Below, in pieces: positions 60,259 through 64,000 of a stretch of 64,000 bases of DNA. The DNA lies in contig NZ_CP086239.1 in the NCBI RefSeq assembly GCF_026650985.1, forward strand, positions 1,798,001-1,862,000, read 5' to 3'. The notes under the pieces were generated by a model. That model was not told the origin of the DNA. It worked only from the letters and a program-made list of their open reading frames with translations, and did not search any database. Both the position numbers and the translations under genes were made by a program. This DNA comes from Clostridium estertheticum. GTDB taxonomy: Bacteria > Bacillota > Clostridia > Clostridiales > Clostridiaceae. Position 1 is the stretch's first letter; each line of letters opens with the position of its first letter.

Positions 60259-60435
60259 TCCTTAATTTTTCTCCTTTTCACTCACTCTTCAACAACAATG
60301 TTAATATATGTTTTTAATCCTTGTAATCCTTGTAATCCAGTAATTATAGTTTTATTATATCACTGAAATTCTATTTTATTGATTTTTACTTTTAAATGTA
60401 ATTTATGGTGTATCGGAATTATATGCTAAACAACA

Positions 60436-62775
60436 CTAAATAGTAATTACCACTTCGTACATGGGAACAATCGCTATTGATTTGATTTTTGCAATTTCTT
60501 CTCCTACAACCTCAACCCTTGCCGCCATAGTGGAATCACTTTTTACAAAACTTCCTTTTTTTATAGGTGAAATATAAATATACATTCCTTTTTCTAATAG
60601 ATCTTTTTCAAATTTCATAAGCCCAACTTCCCATGGTGCCCCATTACAGAAATTATCATTAATAATGTCTCCATCTATAAATGCATATCCTATATCACCT
60701 TCATACTCAACCTTTAAAAACAGCTCCTTTACATTTTGAAAGTCCTCTTTCTTAAAATAAAAGCATGCTTTATTTTCTTTTATTCTTTTTACATTAATTT
60801 TGGGTTTATTTATATTTAATTCAATACTATATTTTTCAAAAACATTTTCTGATTCCATTCTACTACTTTTACCTCCAGCAACTAAAATGTCTTTCTTTAA
60901 ATGTGGAAATATTTCTAGATTAACTATTTTGCTATCCACGCACTCTAATCTAAGCTTATCCTCTGATATCAATACATTTGCTTTTGTTATCAGTATCCGT
61001 CTACAACCCATAAGGTCCACACTCCAAAAGTTTAAGCTTTCCTCCCTAGTAACAGTACATATATTTATAGTATTTCCTTCCTTAGTTATTATCTTAATAA
61101 AACTCTTACAATCCACATTTATATATACCATATACTCTTCTGCTATTTTTTCATAAGTTCCATTTTCAACTAATATTTCAGCTATATTATCATTTAACAA
61201 ACAGTATTCACCTACCACACCTTCTGGTATAAAGAAAAAGAAATATTGCTCTTCTTCCCAATCAATTTTAGTTATAAGCTGAGTTGTAGAATACTTAAGT
61301 TTTAAACCTTTCATATCTAAATTAAAAGGCAGAATACAAGAACTGTCCTTACTTAATGATAGATCTTTTTTACGAGGCAATATAATTTCGCCCTGCTTAA
61401 GGTTAAGTTTAACAAAAAAATTCTTTTGATCTTTTGTCTCAATATGATCCTGATAATTATTGATAAATAAAAAACCAGCCTGCTCATTTATTCTCACTGC
61501 ATATCTTAATGTATCTATATCCAAAGGATCGATATCACTTCCACCTTTGGGTATTATTGTTTTCATTTTACATAAACTTTTCTCAAAATCCTTAAAAAAG
61601 TAATGTTGAAGTTTTGTTCTTTTATAGGATTCTCTAACTTGCCCAAATTCACCAAGAGGTGCCTGAAAATCATAAGATATTTTAGGCGTAGCATTTTCAT
61701 TTAAATACGTATTTAGTTTTCCTTTAGGATTGGAGCCACCATGGAACATATAATAACCTATGAAGTTACATCCACCCGCTACCTTAATACCGGTCATTGC
61801 ATCTACACTTGCAAACGGTATAACAAATCTATATTGATAAAATACAGTCATTCCACCTCCCATTTCACAACAAGCAAATGGGTAACTTTCAGGTTTATAT
61901 TTTGGTTCAAAGTTATAACATTTTGGGACTTCATCATTATGATAATCTCTAAAAATAAATTCTGGCGTAGCTGGGTGCTCTTTTACATCTCCATAGAAAA
62001 TCCAGGGCCAAAAAGCATACCCTCCCCAAAGCGGAAGCATTTCTTTTGTAGGTGCAGCTGCTCCTCCCCAACCTGTACATGTATAAATAGGGGTATCTAT
62101 TCCTGAATTTAAAGCCATTTGCTTAAGCTGCGTCATATGAGCTTCACCATCTATCCCCCCGGTCATCCACTGATTACTTGTCCCATTAGTTAATTCCCAA
62201 GGAGATGCAGCATGCATATATTCATTTTCAATTTGGGTCCCAATAATGGGACCGCCATCTTTATATAGCAAGCCTTTTATCTGTTTTCCTATTTCATTAT
62301 AAAGTTCATTAACATAACAAAGATACTCTTTATCATTAGACCTTATTTCAAAAGGTCTACCAAATAGCCAGTCTGGAACGCCTCCATTTCTAACCTCACC
62401 ATGATCAAAAGGTCCTATTCTAACAATTACATACATATCATGCTTTGCACAAAGTTCTATGAACCTCCTTAAGTTTTTATTTCCATTCCAGTCAAATATG
62501 CCTTGTTTTTCCTCATGATGAATCCAGAAAATATATGTTGCAATTATATTTATTCCACCCATCTTCATTTTTATTATTTCATCATCCCAATACCTTTCAT
62601 CATATCTGCTAAAATGAAATTCACCGCAAATTGCAAAAAAAGGTTCACCGTTCTTTTCCATATAATAATTAGTAAAACTTATTTTATCACCGTTTGGATT
62701 TACTCCACCAAGTTTTAAATTACTTTTGGTAATATTTTTCTTTGTATTTTTAAGATTAATCTCATATCCATTCAT
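60436..62775 (-). CDS. GH35 beta-galactosidase, intracellular
   Basis: 779 residues without a signal peptide. The TIM barrel shows FFAICGEFHFSRYDERYWDDEI (about 46-68), FGRPFEIRSN, the acid/base in TQIENEY (Asn184-Glu185) and the nucleophile Glu in FACCEMGGG (about 309). A long beta-sandwich C-terminal half follows. GH35 removes terminal beta-linked galactose, as from the galactan side chains of RG-I. AGGGAGGAATAACA precedes ATG. The sequence just upstream looks like the tail of a lost permease gene, so it may once have belonged to a transporter operon. Confidence 0.9.
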   Translation of the reverse strand: MNGYEINLKNTKKNITKSNLKLGGVNPNGDKISFTNYYMEKNGEPFFAICGEFHFSRYDERYWDDEIIKMKMGGINIIATYIFWIHHEEKQGIFDWNGNKNLRRFIELCAKHDMYVIVRIGPFDHGEVRNGGVPDWLFGRPFEIRSNDKEYLCYVNELYNEIGKQIKGLLYKDGGPIIGTQIENEYMHAASPWELTNGTSNQWMTGGIDGEAHMTQLKQMALNSGIDTPIYTCTGWGGAAAPTKEMLPLWGGYAFWPWIFYGDVKEHPATPEFIFRDYHNDEVPKCYNFEPKYKPESYPFACCEMGGGMTVFYQYRFVIPFASVDAMTGIKVAGGCNFIGYYMFHGGSNPKGKLNTYLNENATPKISYDFQAPLGEFGQVRESYKRTKLQHYFFKDFEKSLCKMKTIIPKGGSDIDPLDIDTLRYAVRINEQAGFLFINNYQDHIETKDQKNFFVKLNLKQGEIILPRKKDLSLSKDSSCILPFNLDMKGLKLKYSTTQLITKIDWEEEQYFFFFIPEGVVGEYCLLNDNIAEILVENGTYEKIAEEYMVYINVDCKSFIKIITKEGNTINICTVTREESLNFWSVDLMGCRRILITKANVLISEDKLRLECVDSKIVNLEIFPHLKKDILVAGGKSSRMESENVFEKYSIELNINKPKINVKRIKENKACFYFKKEDFQNVKELFLKVEYEGDIGYAFIDGDIINDNFCNGAPWEVGLMKFEKDLLEKGMYIYISPIKKGSFVKSDSTMAARVEVVGEEIAKIKSIAIVPMYEVVITI

Positions 62776-62787
62776 TGTTATTCCTCC

Positions 62788-62835
62788 CTAACCTTTTACT
62801 GCACCTGTTGTAAGTACCTTATAATTCCAAAAAAA
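62788..62835 (-). pseudogene. Possible C-terminal remnant of a sugar ABC permease gene
   Basis: On the minus strand, the 15 codons just before GH35 read FFWNYKVLTTGAVKG and a TAG. The ending TxGAVKG plus stop is the standard tail of CUT1 permeases (compare GVMIGAVKE at the end of the 48251-49129 gene). Upstream the similarity fades, so only the last piece of the gene survives. It is short, so chance cannot be excluded. Confidence 0.4.
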
Positions 62836-63169
62836 TTTACTTATCAATAATATATGTATATTTTTATTATACATTTTAATGTTTAAAGTTTCATTATTAA
62901 TAATTGCTATAATATTTAGATATCTTGCTTTACCATTCCATCAAAAGTATTATTGTTATTTTATATTCGTAAATTTAACATATTAAGTTAGTCTATTAAT
63001 ATACTATTAGTGTGGTATATAATGTTAATAATTTATTTCTATTAAGGTAAATGTCAACATGAAATCGTTCTCAAAACATTACATATCAATATTAATAAAT
63101 ATCTTAAAGTTACAAAATCCTACTATTTTAAATCAATTAAAATTTAAAAAAGAAAGAGGGATGTAAAAA
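62836..63169. other. Intergenic region, divergent from GH35 remnant and SBP gene
   Basis: Very AT-rich. It contains TATAAT at 63018-63023 and the cre site described separately for the plus-strand SBP gene. I see no other gene; the left part may hold the promoter that now serves GH35. Confidence 0.4.
63060..63073 (+). promoter_or_regulatory. Perfect cre site in the leader of the sugar-binding protein gene
   Basis: TGAAATCGTTCTCA fits TGWAANCGNTNWCA at all 14 positions. It lies about 37 nt downstream of the -10 box (63018-63023) and 97 nt before the start codon, a roadblock position. CcpA repression by preferred sugars is expected. Confidence 0.65.
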
Positions 63170-64000
63170 ATGAGAATGAAAAAAATATTTTGTCTTCTAC
63201 TAACCGGAATTATGCTTACGAGTCTATCTGCATGTGGTAAAAAAGATAGTAAATCAACAGTTGCTACTACAACGAAGGAAAGTACAAAAAGTACAGGAAA
63301 AGACATACACATTGCATCATGGAACAATGCAGCGGATAATTTAACAGCAATTGCAAAAGCTTTCAACCTAACACATGAAGGCAGCGGCAAGGTTATTATT
63401 GATTATGCAGATAGTGATTATTCAAAACTTAAACCTACACTTGCTTCGGGTAGTGGTGTACCTGATATTTTCCAAACTCAAAATCGTGATATACCTGCAT
63501 TTTATAATAATTATGGGTTAAAGTCATTTGCTGATATAAGTGATATCGTTAACCCAGATGCTTCAAATTGGGTAGATTTCGCATTAGAGACGTGTAAAGC
63601 AAAGGATGGTAAATACTATTCGATTCCATGGGATATCGGCCCAGTTGCCCTGTACTATAGAACTGATGTATTTAAAGCTGCCGGTATCGATGTTTCCACA
63701 TTAACAACTTGGGATAAATATATTGAGGCAGGCAAAAAAATAAAAACAAAAGGTGATTATTATTTAGAAGCATATAATTTTAATGGTTCTACTTCTCAAG
63801 ATGAATTTCTGATTTATTTAAATCAATTGGGAGGACAATATTATGATAAGGATGGCAAAGTAAATTTAGCATCTGACGAAATGATTAAAACGTCAAATCT
63901 AATTAATAAAATGGTTAATGCAAAAGTTGCTATGGATATTCCCAATGCATGGGATGATAGAATTAAAGCAATTAATGATAATAAATTAGTAGCGTTCGCT
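63170..64000 (+). CDS. Sugar-binding lipoprotein, CUT1 family (3' end outside window)
   Basis: 277 codons are visible. Lipobox LSAC (in MLTSLSACGKK, Cys about 22) ends the signal peptide. Family 1 solute-binding features: IHIASWNNAADNL, AFNLTHEGSGKV, LASGSGVPDIFQ, YSIPWDIGPVALYYRTDVFKAAGI and TWDKYIEAGKKI. It would bind a sugar or oligosaccharide for an ABC importer whose permeases should lie to the right. AAAGAGGG precedes ATG 63170 by about 9 nt (the ATG at 63161 is followed at once by a stop). It differs from the LplA-type protein at 46568. Confidence 0.92.
   Translation, partial: MRMKKIFCLLLTGIMLTSLSACGKKDSKSTVATTTKESTKSTGKDIHIASWNNAADNLTAIAKAFNLTHEGSGKVIIDYADSDYSKLKPTLASGSGVPDIFQTQNRDIPAFYNNYGLKSFADISDIVNPDASNWVDFALETCKAKDGKYYSIPWDIGPVALYYRTDVFKAAGIDVSTLTTWDKYIEAGKKIKTKGDYYLEAYNFNGSTSQDEFLIYLNQLGGQYYDKDGKVNLASDEMIKTSNLINKMVNAKVAMDIPNAWDDRIKAINDNKLVAFA

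Noticed and set aside
1-64000. CRISPR array, tRNA or rRNA genes, prophage
   Set aside because: No regularly spaced direct repeats, no tRNA cloverleaf with CCA end and no conserved rRNA stretch seen; the only clear mobile element is the single IS.

Overview
The window is AT-rich DNA from an endospore-forming, pectin-degrading Firmicute, most likely a Clostridium-type anaerobe. Evidence for sporulation is a Spo0E-type phosphatase, a GerMN lipoprotein and two SleB-type cortex/wall hydrolases. Purine-rich ribosome binding sites (AGGAGG, GGGGGA) and the protein families also fit Clostridium. No rRNA, tRNA or CRISPR array was seen.

Layout. 1-1373: secreted PL1 pectate lyase cut by the window edge, with a palindrome and a cre-like site in its leader. 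1714-7727: small regulators and lipoproteins, an Rrf2 regulator with a near-ideal promoter, two tandem LOR/SDH-type (TIGR00300-like) proteins and luxS. 8055-11479: an excisionase-type HTH regulator and an MFS exporter gene interrupted by an intact IS1182-family element (8837-10561) with an 8-bp target duplication. 11689-20345: envelope genes, namely a PAP2 phosphatase, divergent class A and class B penicillin-binding proteins, an MprF-like lysyltransferase gene split by an in-frame TAA, a SleB hydrolase and a YbhN/MprF-flippase-like membrane protein. 20758-23820: an orphan PocR-domain histidine kinase and a Y-family polymerase with a LexA box. 24033-30756: a three-gene SMC operon (MukF/MukE/MukB-like, Wadjet JetA-JetB-JetC type) that lacks the JetD nuclease. 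31046-32722: a polysaccharide deacetylase, then a c-di-AMP (ydaO-type) riboswitch ahead of a LysM-SleB hydrolase whose only plausible start is ATT. 32780-36496: a DnaK / DUF5685 / J-protein / zinc-ribbon operon. 36567-41490: a degenerate fused ABC transporter beside an OmpR-type two-component system, then a MarR-MFS pair.

41585-64000 is a rhamnogalacturonan-I (RG-I) utilisation region. Secreted CE12 esterase and PL11 lyase deacetylate and cut the backbone. An LplB/LplC/solute-binding ABC importer, with no ATPase gene nearby, takes up the fragments. The leaderless GH105, GH112 phosphorylase, GDSL/CE12 esterase and GH35 beta-galactosidase would finish the job in the cytoplasm. A membrane sensor of the AraC/YesN type sits between the two operons as the likely regulator. 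Cre-like sites before several of these units suggest CcpA catabolite repression. A cytidylate kinase-like gene and an aromatic-acid-exporter-like gene sit inside this region without an obvious link to pectin. The window ends inside a second sugar-binding lipoprotein gene.

The most notable items are the JetD-less SMC operon, the ATT start under a c-di-AMP riboswitch, the in-frame stop in the MprF-like gene, the IS-disrupted exporter, the DnaK-DUF5685-J-protein operon and the leaderless esterase with an SLH-like tail. All calls come from reading the sequence by eye; no database search was run.
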